DNA of 47,885 bases, taken from positions 1 through 47,885 of the forward strand of contig RFGV01000296.1 of the NCBI GenBank assembly GCA_003696605.1, read 5' to 3'. Within the stretch, counting starts at the first letter, position 1. Every line of letters begins with the position of its first letter. Positions 22,501-30,310 of this stretch are shown here, piece by piece. The notes beneath the pieces were generated by a model, which was given only the letters and a program-made list of their open reading frames with translations, was not told the DNA's origin and searched no databases. A program made the translations under genes and the position numbers. Source of the stretch: Chloroflexota bacterium (lineage in GTDB: Bacteria > Chloroflexota > Anaerolineae > Promineifilales > Promineifilaceae).

Positions 22501-23991
22501 ATGAGTGTACGAGTGCGTTTTGCTCCTAGCCCAACGGGCTACTTACACATTGGCGGAGCCCGAACGGCTTTATTCAACTGGATGTTTGCCCGCCATCATG
22601 GTGGTCAGTTCATCTTACGTATTGAAGATACCGACCAAAAGCGAACTGTGCCTGGTGCCATTGAAGCAATCATGGATGCCATGCGCTGGCTAGGTCTTGA
22701 TTGGGACGAAGGCCCCGATGTAGGCGGCCCTTATGGCCCTTACATCCAAACTCAGCGGGCTGATTTATACAGAGAATGGGCTTACTGGTTAGTAGAACAT
22801 GGCCATGCCTACAAATGTTTTTGTACGTCGGAAGAGGTAGCTAAACGGCGAGAATCCCGACAAGGCGACCAACAAGCAATCCTGGGGTACGATCGTCATT
22901 GTCGGTACTTGTCGGCAGAAGAAGTGGCAGCGAAAGAAGCCCAGGGAATTCCCTATGTTATCCGCTTTAAGATGCCTCTGGAAGGGACAACCACTATTCC
23001 TGATATCATTCGGGGAGACATTGTGGTGGACAATGGTCAGGTTCAGGACGCTGTATTGTTAAAGTCTGATGGATTGCCCACCTATCATCTGGCCAATGTG
23101 GTGGATGATCATTTCATGAAAATCACGCATATTTTGCGAGCGGATGAATGGATTAACACGGCTCCTCTTCATATTCATCTTTACCACGCATTTGGCTGGG
23201 ATGTGCCTGCTTATGCCCATTTGCCATTGGTGCTGAATCCGAGTGGCAAGGGTAAGTTGAGTAAGCGTGCTCAGGCTTTTGATGATGGTGGTCAGCAGGT
23301 ATTGGTCAAGGTGGAGGAGTTCCGTGATGCTGGCTACTTGCCAGAAGCAGTGTTGAATTTTTTGGCAAATGTGGGGTGGGCGTTTGGAGAAGATCGGGAA
23401 AAGTTTTCTATGGCGGAAGCAATTGCTCGTTTTCGCCTGGAGGATATTAATCCGGCGCCATCACGACTGCCATATGGCAAGCTGGATTGGCTCAATGGAC
23501 AATATATTCAGGAAATGGAGTCGGCAGCACTTGTTGAGGCGGTCGTTCCATTTTTGGAGAAGGCGGGGCTGGATGTCAGTCGGGATGTATTAATGGTGTT
23601 GGCTGATTCTATGAAGCCACGCTTGAAGCGGCTGAGTGATGCTGTGGATTTTTTGGTGTTTTTGCGGGATGAAACGGCCGAACCGCTGGCCGTTGAGCAA
23701 CTCGTGGACAAAAAATTACCCCTCGATGCTGCTCGTGCGGCTTTCCGGGAAGCCCTTGCTATTATTCAGACCATCGAACCATTTTCTGTTGATACGCTGG
23801 GTGAACAGTTGCGTGCCATTGGCGAACGACACACAACCAACAGCAAAGCTGGCCCATTCCTGGGCAAAATGCGCTTTGCTATTACTCGACAGCGTATTTC
23901 GCCCCCATTGTTTGAATCTATTGTGGCATTGGGCAGAGAACGGGCAACTGCTCGCCTGGAAGAAGCTGTAAAATTGCTGGAAACAGCGTGA
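22501..23991 (+). CDS. gltX: Glutamyl-tRNA synthetase
   Basis: The 496-residue class I synthetase has the HIGH-type motif PSPTGYLHIGGARTALFNW near the N-terminus and the KMSKS-type motif GKLSKR. EDTDQKR and GLPTYHLANVVDDH are further family blocks. The start is the ATG at 22501 with AAGGAT upstream and the standard N-terminus MSVRVRFAPSPTG. An in-frame extension back into rodA is not real. Upstream, TATACT at 22459-22464 could be a -10. The tRNA-Gln gene follows 70 bases downstream, which fits a non-discriminating enzyme that also charges tRNA-Gln, but this cannot be shown here. The gene body is almost free of the CGGCCG motif; one imperfect copy lies near the end. Confidence 0.97.
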   Translation: MSVRVRFAPSPTGYLHIGGARTALFNWMFARHHGGQFILRIEDTDQKRTVPGAIEAIMDAMRWLGLDWDEGPDVGGPYGPYIQTQRADLYREWAYWLVEHGHAYKCFCTSEEVAKRRESRQGDQQAILGYDRHCRYLSAEEVAAKEAQGIPYVIRFKMPLEGTTTIPDIIRGDIVVDNGQVQDAVLLKSDGLPTYHLANVVDDHFMKITHILRADEWINTAPLHIHLYHAFGWDVPAYAHLPLVLNPSGKGKLSKRAQAFDDGGQQVLVKVEEFRDAGYLPEAVLNFLANVGWAFGEDREKFSMAEAIARFRLEDINPAPSRLPYGKLDWLNGQYIQEMESAALVEAVVPFLEKAGLDVSRDVLMVLADSMKPRLKRLSDAVDFLVFLRDETAEPLAVEQLVDKKLPLDAARAAFREALAIIQTIEPFSVDTLGEQLRAIGERHTTNSKAGPFLGKMRFAITRQRISPPLFESIVALGRERATARLEEAVKLLETA

Positions 23992-24021
23992 CACACTCAG
24001 GCAAACAGCCCCAACCCTGAC

Positions 24022-24050
24022 TTGTCAGCAAGGGCATCACATGGTAAAAT
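24022..24050 (+). promoter_or_regulatory. Promoter of the tRNA-Gln gene
   Basis: TTGTCA (24022-24027), 17 bases, TAAAAT (24045-24050): five of six matches to each consensus box. The predicted transcription start is about five bases before the tRNA. Confidence 0.7.
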
Positions 24051-24061
24051 TTTGCCGCTAT

Positions 24062-24132
24062 TGAGGGATAGTTTAACGGCAGAACAGCGGACTCTGACTC
24101 CGTTAGTCCTGGTTCGAATCCAGGTCCCTCAG
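24062..24132 (+). tRNA. tRNA-Gln (anticodon CTG)
   Basis: The cloverleaf can be folded by hand. The acceptor stem is TGAGGGA/TCCCTCA, the D stem GTTT/GAAC, the anticodon stem GCGGA/TCCGT with loop CTCTGAC, and the T stem CCTGG/CCAGG with loop TTCGAAT. The anticodon CTG reads CAG (Gln), and the discriminator base is G. CCA is not encoded. It has its own promoter and a terminator 5 bases after its end, so it is probably a single-gene transcript that can also receive read-through from gltX. Confidence 0.96.
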
Positions 24133-24136
24133 CAGA

Positions 24137-24162
24137 AGCCACCCAATGCGGTGGCTTTTTTT
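24137..24162 (+). terminator. Rho-independent terminator of the tRNA-Gln gene
   Basis: AGCCACC (24137-24143), a six-base loop, GGTGGCT (24150-24156), then a run of T to 24162. Confidence 0.85.
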
Positions 24163-24166
24163 GTGT

Positions 24167-25342
24167 TTACACAAATGCCCCAATGCCGGTTAGTGCGCGC
24201 CCAACAATAAGCAAATTGATTTCGTTTGTGCCTTCATAGGTATAAATAGCTTCTGCATCAGTCAGATGGCGGGCAATGTGATTGTCAATAAGAATGCCAT
24301 TACCGCCCAAAATTTCTCTTGCCAAACCTGCCACCTGGCGTGCTTTGCGGGCGTTGGTATATTTGGCTAACGCGACCATACTTTCATCCATCTGGTTGTT
24401 TTCCATCAATTCGGCTAACCGAAAACAGAGGCATTGCATTTCGGTAACAGCGGCAGCCATTTCGACCAGTTTTTGCTGAATGAGCTGGAAGCTGGCTATT
24501 GGTTGGCCAAATTGTTCACGGTTGCGGGCGTAATCTAGTGCCAGTTCGAGGCAGGCAGCGGCCAATCCGGCTGCTTCCCAGGCTACGCTATATCGGGTAA
24601 AGGTCAGCACGCGAGTAACATCACGAAATGAGTGGCAGTTTGTCAGTCGGTTCGCAGCAGGAACAGGTACATTCTCGAGGGTGATTTCTGCGTTTAGGAC
24701 AGCCCGTTTGGCTATTTTGCCGGTGATGTTGTGAATGGTGAGGCCGGGTGTTTGTTGGGGATGCTCGATAATGAAACCGCCAAAACGGCCGTTTTCATCC
24801 CGCGCCCAAATGATCAACAAATCTGCAATCGCCGCATTACCAATCCAGCGCTTTACCCCATTCAGGACATACACATCCCCTTCTCGTCGGGCTGTAGTCA
24901 ACACATGCCCCGCATCCGATCCCCGCAAAGGCTCCGTCAGGCCAAAGGCACCAATCATTTCCAAACGCGCCATAGCTGGCAACCAACGTGCTTTTTGCTC
25001 CTCTGAACCTAAAAGCCCAATTGTTCCCATTGCCAAACCCGAATGCACACCATAAAACGTGCCTATCGAACCATCGCCACGAGCCAATTCATACCGCACC
25101 AACCCGGCAGACAAAGCATCCAATCCGGCACACCCATAACCGTGTAACATCCCCCCCATAATAGGAATAGGCAACGTACCTAACTGCATGACAATCTCAC
25201 GCGGGAACTCTGCCCGCTCCCAATACGGATTGATATGAGGCCAGACAATCTGTTCCACAAAATGACGAATTTGTTGCCGTAAATCACGCTGGGCTTCTGT
25301 GAGGCGATCATTCAAGCGGTAAAAGTCAAATCCGAGATTCAT
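24167..25342 (-). CDS. Acyl-CoA dehydrogenase, glutaryl-CoA dehydrogenase-like
   Basis: The 391-residue flavoprotein belongs to the acyl-CoA dehydrogenase family. Visible are GAFGLTEPLRGSDAG (FAD and substrate loop), GVKRWIGNAAIADLLIIWAR, RNREQFGQPIASFQLIQQKL, and the C-terminal catalytic base block YTYEGTNEINLLIVGRALTG, where Glu follows TY. The TYEGT form with GRALTG is that of glutaryl-CoA dehydrogenases. It would oxidise an acyl-CoA and pass electrons to ETF. Decarboxylation of glutaryl-CoA is possible but not proven. The ATG at 25342 follows trmD by 17 bases, so the two share a transcript. Confidence 0.93.
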   Translation of the reverse strand: MNLGFDFYRLNDRLTEAQRDLRQQIRHFVEQIVWPHINPYWERAEFPREIVMQLGTLPIPIMGGMLHGYGCAGLDALSAGLVRYELARGDGSIGTFYGVHSGLAMGTIGLLGSEEQKARWLPAMARLEMIGAFGLTEPLRGSDAGHVLTTARREGDVYVLNGVKRWIGNAAIADLLIIWARDENGRFGGFIIEHPQQTPGLTIHNITGKIAKRAVLNAEITLENVPVPAANRLTNCHSFRDVTRVLTFTRYSVAWEAAGLAAACLELALDYARNREQFGQPIASFQLIQQKLVEMAAAVTEMQCLCFRLAELMENNQMDESMVALAKYTNARKARQVAGLAREILGGNGILIDNHIARHLTDAEAIYTYEGTNEINLLIVGRALTGIGAFV

Positions 25343-25359
25343 GTTTCATTCCTTTTACA

Positions 25360-26148
25360 TCACAATGGGCTATTGCTGGCCGCTTCCTCGTCTGCTGTAT
25401 GCTTCCTCAAGTGCTCTTCGGCCAAAACACGCAAAAACCAGCGATCTTCTTCGGTCAGATTGGCTGTTAGCAAGAGTTCTGGACGACGCTGCCAGGTACG
25501 CCGCAGTGCTTGTTGGCGTCGCCATGCCTGAATGCGGGCTGCATGACCTGAACGCAAAACGGCGGGGACTTCCCAACCCCGAAAGTTGGCCGGACGGGTG
25601 TAATGGGGGCCTTCCAAAAGGCCACTGGCATAGCTGTCTGTTTCGGCGGCATCTTCTGCACCTAATGCGCCGGGGAGTAATCGTGTAACAGCATCTATAA
25701 CAACCAGGGCGGCCAGCTCTCCACCAGTCAAAACATAATCGCCAATGGAAATTTCGTCCGTGACGAGATGTTCGCGCACGCGCTCATCTATACCTTCGTA
25801 ACGACCACACAGGAGCATGATCCAATCGTGCCGGGCCAGTTCGCGGGCAACTTTTTGGGTAAACGGCCGTCCTTGGGGAGTGAGTAAAATGACTGGTGGT
25901 CGTTTGTCTGTGGGCACGTTTGCCAACACAGATTCAACTGCGGCAAATATAGGCTCTGGCTTGAGTACCATCCCTCCCCCACCACCATAAGGTGGCTCAT
26001 CTGTTACCCGGTGTTTGTCTGTGGTGTATTGGCGAATATTGTGTATATGTACGGAAAGCAACCCCATCTCTTGCGCCCGTTTGAGGATGCTTTCGTTCAG
26101 ATAGGCCGGAAACATGGCTGGAAATAATGTGAAGATATCTACGCGCAT
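25360..26148 (-). CDS. trmD: tRNA (guanine-N1-)-methyltransferase TrmD
   Basis: The 262-residue protein methylates G37 next to the anticodon. Family landmarks are [13 protein letters not shown] at the N-terminus, [32 protein letters not shown], and the trefoil-knot SAM site [20 protein letters not shown]. The tail EAASNSPL is short. In many bacteria trmD sits with rpsP, rimM and rplS, and none of these is here. It is divergent from rfbD with 100 bases between, and co-directional with the acyl-CoA dehydrogenase. Confidence 0.97.
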   Translation of the reverse strand: MRVDIFTLFPAMFPAYLNESILKRAQEMGLLSVHIHNIRQYTTDKHRVTDEPPYGGGGGMVLKPEPIFAAVESVLANVPTDKRPPVILLTPQGRPFTQKVARELARHDWIMLLCGRYEGIDERVREHLVTDEISIGDYVLTGGELAALVVIDAVTRLLPGALGAEDAAETDSYASGLLEGPHYTRPANFRGWEVPAVLRSGHAARIQAWRRQQALRRTWQRRPELLLTANLTEEDRWFLRVLAEEHLRKHTADEEAASNSPL

Positions 26149-26248
26149 GGGTCAAGTATGCGGCGAGGCTGAGCAGGTGTCAAGTCTTCTGCCTGAAGCT
26201 GGCAAGCTGGGGTATAATCCGCAAAATTTTTGTGAATGAGGAGAAAAG

Positions 26249-27094
26249 ATGCGCGTTTTTCTGACTGGTGGCAAAGGCCAACTGGGTGTGGCCTTGCAAA
26301 AAGCTTTGGCAGCGCATGAGGTAATTGTTACGGATATTGAGGAGCTGGATATTACAGACGGGGTAGCAGTGAAAACGGCCGTTTCTGATGCCAACCCCGA
26401 TGTACTCATCCACTGCGCTGCCTACACCAACGTAGATGGTTGCGCCAAAGACCCGGCACTGGCCTACCGTATTAACGGACTGGGCACACAAAATGTTGTG
26501 CTGGCTTGCCAGCAAGCAGGTGTCGATCTTGTTCATATCAGCACCAATGAAGTATTTGCTGGTGAGAACCCCGACGGCTATGAAGAATGGATGCCACTGA
26601 ACCCGATTAACCCCTACGGCCGTTCCAAAGCCGCCGCTGAGTTCTTTGTCCGCTCTCTCTGGCCACACCACTACATCGTCCGCACCGCCTGGCTCTACGC
26701 ACCCGGTGGCCGTAACTTTATTCACGCCATTTTGCGCCGCGCCCGCGAAACAGGACAGCTTCGCGTCGTTACAGACGAAGTCGGAAATCCTACTTATGTC
26801 AAGGATTTGGCGCAAGCTATCAGCCAACTCATACAAACCAAACAATATGGCACTTACCATTTTGTAAACAGCGGCGCCTGTTCGCGATGGGAATTTGCTA
26901 ACGAAATTTTGCGGCTGGCCGGACTGACCAACGTGGTAAATACACCAATTTTGAGCCGTGAATTCAAACGGGCTTCTACGCCACCACCCTATGCCGCCTT
27001 GCATAATATCGCCGGGGCCGCACTGGGCATTACATTGCGCCCCTGGCCAGAAGCACTGGCAGACTATCTGGCTGAGCACGGAACAGAAGCATGA
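26249..27094 (+). CDS. rfbD: dTDP-4-dehydrorhamnose reductase (RmlD/RfbD family)
   Basis: The 281-residue extended SDR protein has the NADPH motif GGKGQLG at 7-13, DITDGVAV, NPDVLIHCAAYTNVDGCAKDP (the family's typical block), and the catalytic NPYGRSKAAAE (Tyr and Lys of YxxxK). The active-site strand reads HISTNEVFAG instead of the usual STDYVFDG, so substrate specificity may differ. It makes dTDP-L-rhamnose in the last step, but rfbA, rfbB and rfbC are not here. AGGAG precedes the ATG, and TATAAT at 26213-26218 is a possible -10. Its stop overlaps the next glycosyltransferase start (ATGA). Confidence 0.88.
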   Translation: MRVFLTGGKGQLGVALQKALAAHEVIVTDIEELDITDGVAVKTAVSDANPDVLIHCAAYTNVDGCAKDPALAYRINGLGTQNVVLACQQAGVDLVHISTNEVFAGENPDGYEEWMPLNPINPYGRSKAAAEFFVRSLWPHHYIVRTAWLYAPGGRNFIHAILRRARETGQLRVVTDEVGNPTYVKDLAQAISQLIQTKQYGTYHFVNSGACSRWEFANEILRLAGLTNVVNTPILSREFKRASTPPPYAALHNIAGAALGITLRPWPEALADYLAEHGTEA

Positions 27095-28071
27095 CAGACA
27101 AAAAGCCGCTGGTATCGGTGATTATTCCTCACTGGAACGGCCGTCACCACCTGGACGACTGCCTGAACGCCCTGCGGCGCCAAACTTTCCGTGACTTTGA
27201 AATTATTTTGGTTGACAATGGATCAACCGATGGCTCTCAGGCCTATATCCGGGAACAGTTTCCCGAAGTGCGCCTGGTCGAGTTAGGAGAAAATCGGGGA
27301 TTTACCGGTGCATGCAATGCTGGTTATGCGGTGGCTCAAGGCGAATTGATTGTTTTGTTGAACAATGACACCGAAGCTGCCCCAAACTGGCTAACGGCCG
27401 TTGTGAAAGCTTTCCAACGCCACCCCAGAGCCGGCATTGTCGCTTGCAAAATCCTTCTCTTCGATCAACGGGATCGTTTCCACACCGCTGGCGATTACTA
27501 TCGCGTGGATGGCATTCCCGGCAATCGGGGTGTGTGGCAACAAGACACCGGCCAATACGACCGGGAAGAACAAGTCTTTGGTGCTTGTGGGGGAGCAGCC
27601 GCCTACCGCCGCCAAATGCTTGAAGAAATCGGCTTTCTGGATGATGATTTTTACTTTTCCTGTGAGGATGTGGATATTTCCTGGCGGGCACACCTGGCCG
27701 GATGGGAAGTATGGTATGTGCCAACGGCCGTTGTGTACCACAAACTGAAAGCTTCAGGAGGAAGTGGGGCAGTCAGCAGTTACTACGACGGCCGTAATTT
27801 CCTCTACCTCATCTGGAAAAACTATCCTGCTACCTTGCTACGGCAATATTGGCGGGCAATTATACGCGCCCAATGGCGCATTACGCGCGAAGCATTACAC
27901 CATTGGCGGGGCGAAGCTGCTCGCGCCCGGCTACGGGGGCAACTGGCTGGCTTGTGGGGTATTGTCAAAATGTGGCCTAAACGGCGTCACATTCAGGCAA
28001 ATCGGCGAATTGACGACGATTCATTGACGGCTTTGCTGACACCGGTTGACGATGTACCCTCCCATAGGTAA
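27091..28071 (+). CDS. Family 2 glycosyltransferase (rhamnosyltransferase-like)
   Basis: The 326-residue protein has a GT-A fold: VSVIIPHWNGRHHLDDCLNA at the N-terminus, ILVDNGSTDGS, ENRGFTGACNAGYA, the metal-binding LLNNDTEAAP, and EDVDISWRAHLAGW, which holds the catalytic base region. This spelling is shared with rhamnosyltransferase-like GT2 enzymes of polysaccharide synthesis. It overlaps rfbD by four bases (translational coupling), which fits transfer of the rhamnose made by that pathway. The C-terminal 70 residues are basic and helical. Five CGGCCG cores fall in or at the edge of the gene. Confidence 0.9.
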   Translation: MTDKKPLVSVIIPHWNGRHHLDDCLNALRRQTFRDFEIILVDNGSTDGSQAYIREQFPEVRLVELGENRGFTGACNAGYAVAQGELIVLLNNDTEAAPNWLTAVVKAFQRHPRAGIVACKILLFDQRDRFHTAGDYYRVDGIPGNRGVWQQDTGQYDREEQVFGACGGAAAYRRQMLEEIGFLDDDFYFSCEDVDISWRAHLAGWEVWYVPTAVVYHKLKASGGSGAVSSYYDGRNFLYLIWKNYPATLLRQYWRAIIRAQWRITREALHHWRGEAARARLRGQLAGLWGIVKMWPKRRHIQANRRIDDDSLTALLTPVDDVPSHR

Positions 28072-28118
28072 GATTACCCCTTCGGTGCGGGCTGTATCTG
28101 GAGTACAATACCGACAGT

Positions 28119-28128
28119 TACGGCCGTT
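28119..28128. repeat. Intergenic palindrome copy TACGGCCGTT
   Basis: An imperfect copy of the recurring palindrome between the two glycosyltransferase genes. Confidence 0.6.
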
Positions 28129-28161
28129 GTGCCCAATTCATTTGACAGGACTAAAATCGTG

Positions 28162-28935
28162 ATGAAATCAGCAACACCATTACTCAGCTTGATTATTCCA
28201 GCCTACAACGAAGGCCGCCGCCTGCCCAAAACATTGCCCGGTGTAGTCACCTTTGTTCAGGCGCAATCATACACCACCGAAGTCATCATCGTAAACAACA
28301 ATAGCAGCGATAATACCCGCGCCATCGCCGATGAATTTGCGGCCCAATACCCCTTCATTCGTGTGATGGATGAACCCACCCAAGGCAAAGGAGCCGCTGT
28401 TCGTACCGGTATGCTGGCCGCCACAGGTGAGTATTTATTCATCGCTGATGCAGATTTTTCCATGCCAGTCGAAGAAGTCAACAAGTTTTTGCCGCCTAAT
28501 TTGTCTGATTATGATGTAGCCATTGGCAGCCGGGAGGCCCCTGGCGCCAAACGATTTAATGAGCCTCATTACCGCCATTTGATGGGACGTGTTTTTAATT
28601 TTTATGTCAAGGTGCTGGCTGTGCCCGGTTTTCAGGACACTCAATGTGGCTTTAAATGTTTTCGGCGCGAAGTGGCACGAGATCTGTTTTCTACCCAAAT
28701 AATTGATGGGTTTGCATTTGATGTGGAAGTGCTCTTTATTGCTCTACGACGTGGGTATCGCATTGTGGAAGTGCCGATTAACTGGTATCACCGCACCAAT
28801 AGTCGGGTTAATCCAATTCGGGATACGTTTAATATGATTCGGGAGGTTTTGCGCATTCGGTGGAATGGCTGGAACGGCCGTTACGATCCACCAACTAACG
28901 CAGATAAACCCTTTCCGGTAAACAGCCACCATTAG
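28162..28935 (+). CDS. Family 2 glycosyltransferase, dolichyl/polyprenyl-phosphate glucosyltransferase-like
   Basis: The 257-residue protein has LSLIIPAYNEGRRLPKTLP, IIVNNNSSDNT, EPTQGKGAAVRTGMLAA, the metal-binding FIADADFSMPVEE, and DTQCGFKCFRR. These motifs are those of dolichyl-phosphate beta-glucosyltransferases (ALG5-like), which load a sugar onto a lipid phosphate. There is no C-terminal membrane domain. I chose the ATG at 28162 with CAGGA upstream; a GTG at 28129 would add 11 residues. A lipid-linked sugar from this enzyme could feed GT-C enzymes such as the DUF2723 protein at 14-17 kb, which is an inference. Confidence 0.88.
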   Translation: MKSATPLLSLIIPAYNEGRRLPKTLPGVVTFVQAQSYTTEVIIVNNNSSDNTRAIADEFAAQYPFIRVMDEPTQGKGAAVRTGMLAATGEYLFIADADFSMPVEEVNKFLPPNLSDYDVAIGSREAPGAKRFNEPHYRHLMGRVFNFYVKVLAVPGFQDTQCGFKCFRREVARDLFSTQIIDGFAFDVEVLFIALRRGYRIVEVPINWYHRTNSRVNPIRDTFNMIREVLRIRWNGWNGRYDPPTNADKPFPVNSHH

Positions 28936-28950
28936 CCTGAACTGCCCATT

Positions 28951-29577
28951 ATGGCGTCACTGGTTCTGGAAACATCTGTCTGGCAAGAAATTAACAGCCC
29001 TCTGATTGCCGGGCTGGATGAAGCCGGGCGAGGCGCATTGGCCGGCCCGGTGGTAGCTGCCGCAGTTATTCTTCCTCTCACTCGCCCCGATCAATTGGCT
29101 TTGCTAAATAAAGTCAATGATTCCAAACAGCTAACAGCGCGCACGCGGGAGAAATTGTATCAACTCATTGTGGCACAGGCGGTCGCCTGGGGTGTTGGCA
29201 TCGTTGCGGCGGAGGTGATCGATCGGATTGGGATTTTGCCGGCCACACGAGAAGCAATGAGAACGGCCGTTTCCCAACTTGCCCCCGCGCCAGACTACCT
29301 GCTCATAGACGGCCGTATTCGCCTCCGCAACCTGCCCACCCCCCAACAAGCCGTCATTCGCGGCGATAGCCTTAGCCTCAGTATTGCCGCCGCCTCCATC
29401 ATTGCCAAAGTCACTCGCGACCAGATCATGACCGAACTGGATAAAAACTACCCCCAATACGGATTTGCCCGCCACAAAGGATATGGCACAGCCCATCACC
29501 TGGCTACCCTGGCCCAACACGGCCCTTCCCCCGTCCACAGGTTTTCTTTTGCCCCCCTGCGCAACACACTCCTTTAA
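28951..29577 (+). CDS. rnhB: Ribonuclease HII
   Basis: The 208-residue protein has the RNase HII active site GLDEAGRG (Asp23, Glu24) at 21-28, then VAAAVIL, NDSKQLTARTREKLY, LLIDG with Asp120, and SIIAKVTRDQ with Asp157. It removes RNA from RNA/DNA hybrids and single ribonucleotides from DNA. It starts 15 bases after the glycosyltransferase gene and is probably the last gene of that transcript. Confidence 0.96.
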   Translation: MASLVLETSVWQEINSPLIAGLDEAGRGALAGPVVAAAVILPLTRPDQLALLNKVNDSKQLTARTREKLYQLIVAQAVAWGVGIVAAEVIDRIGILPATREAMRTAVSQLAPAPDYLLIDGRIRLRNLPTPQQAVIRGDSLSLSIAAASIIAKVTRDQIMTELDKNYPQYGFARHKGYGTAHHLATLAQHGPSPVHRFSFAPLRNTLL

Positions 29578-29680
29578 TCTCTGTGACAACAAAATTGGCA
29601 CACAGCCTCCGCATAGCCAAACTCTTTTATGCAAGCAAACAGTTAATCACGCTGTCATTGAGTATCTACCGCAAAACTTC

Positions 29681-29708
29681 TTGACAGAATAGTTCTGCGT
29701 CGTATAAT
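29681..29708 (+). promoter_or_regulatory. Consensus housekeeping promoter of the MarR-ABC exporter operon
   Basis: TTGACA (29681-29686), 16 bases, TATAAT (29703-29708). Both boxes are perfect sigma-70 consensus. The predicted start lies about 30 bases before the MarR gene. Such a strong promoter suits control by a repressor, possibly the MarR protein itself. Confidence 0.85.
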
Positions 29709-29746
29709 TCCGCTATGCATTTTTCTATCTAGAACGGAGCAAAGTG

Positions 29747-30292
29747 ATGCCACCAACGATACTAGACACCCCCGAACAGCGGGAAAAATGGATTGCTTTT
29801 ATTCACTCACTTAATCCAGACACCGATGCCCGTGCTATACGCCTGATGGATGAAATGCGCATGGTTGGTCGAACCTTGCACATCATTGGCGAGCACAGCC
29901 TGGCAGAAAGTGGGCTATCTTATGCCCAATATCGTATTCTGATGAGTCTGTTTTTCTGCGAAAATATGGAAGGGCGGAACGGCATGAATCCTTCTGAAAT
30001 TAGCGAACGACAGGGAACAAGTCGGAATACAATTAGCAGTCTGGTGCGCAGCCTGGAAGAACAAGGGCTGGTGAAGCGTGAATTAGACCCCCAGGATCGG
30101 CGGAAATTTAACATTCAGCTCACGGAAAACGGCCGTTCTCTGGTGCGTCAGCACGCCAGCCGTCATTTCCGCATCATTCACGACTTCTTCAGCACCCTCA
30201 CCGCTGATGAACAAGAAACCCTAAGCCAATTATTAGCCAAAATGCGCACTGCTGCTCTGCAACAGGCCGAAAAACAAACCCAGCCAGAGTAA
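29747..30292 (+). CDS. MarR-family transcriptional regulator
   Basis: The 181-residue protein has a winged helix-turn-helix: MNPSEISERQGTSRNTISSL (helix-turn-helix), VRSLEEQGLVKRELDPQDRR (wing with the family's D-x-R-D/R pattern), and FNIQLTENGRSLV. Helices on both ends form the dimer interface. MarR proteins usually repress their own operon and release DNA on binding a small aromatic or toxic compound. It leads two ABC exporter genes, 18 bases downstream, behind a consensus promoter. The natural reading is a drug- or lipid-responsive repressor of the exporter. ATG at 29747 is preferred to the GTG three bases... upstream at 29744, given GGAGC before it. Confidence 0.92.
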   Translation: MPPTILDTPEQREKWIAFIHSLNPDTDARAIRLMDEMRMVGRTLHIIGEHSLAESGLSYAQYRILMSLFFCENMEGRNGMNPSEISERQGTSRNTISSLVRSLEEQGLVKRELDPQDRRKFNIQLTENGRSLVRQHASRHFRIIHDFFSTLTADEQETLSQLLAKMRTAALQQAEKQTQPE

Positions 30293-30310
30293 ACTTCAGG
30301 AGAGTATTGT

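Noticed and set aside
26180-27079. Long minus-strand open frame of about 300 codons opposite rfbD
   Set aside because: rfbD has clear SDR motifs and a ribosome site. The opposite frame has low-complexity, Cys/Val/Gly-rich composition and no start context.
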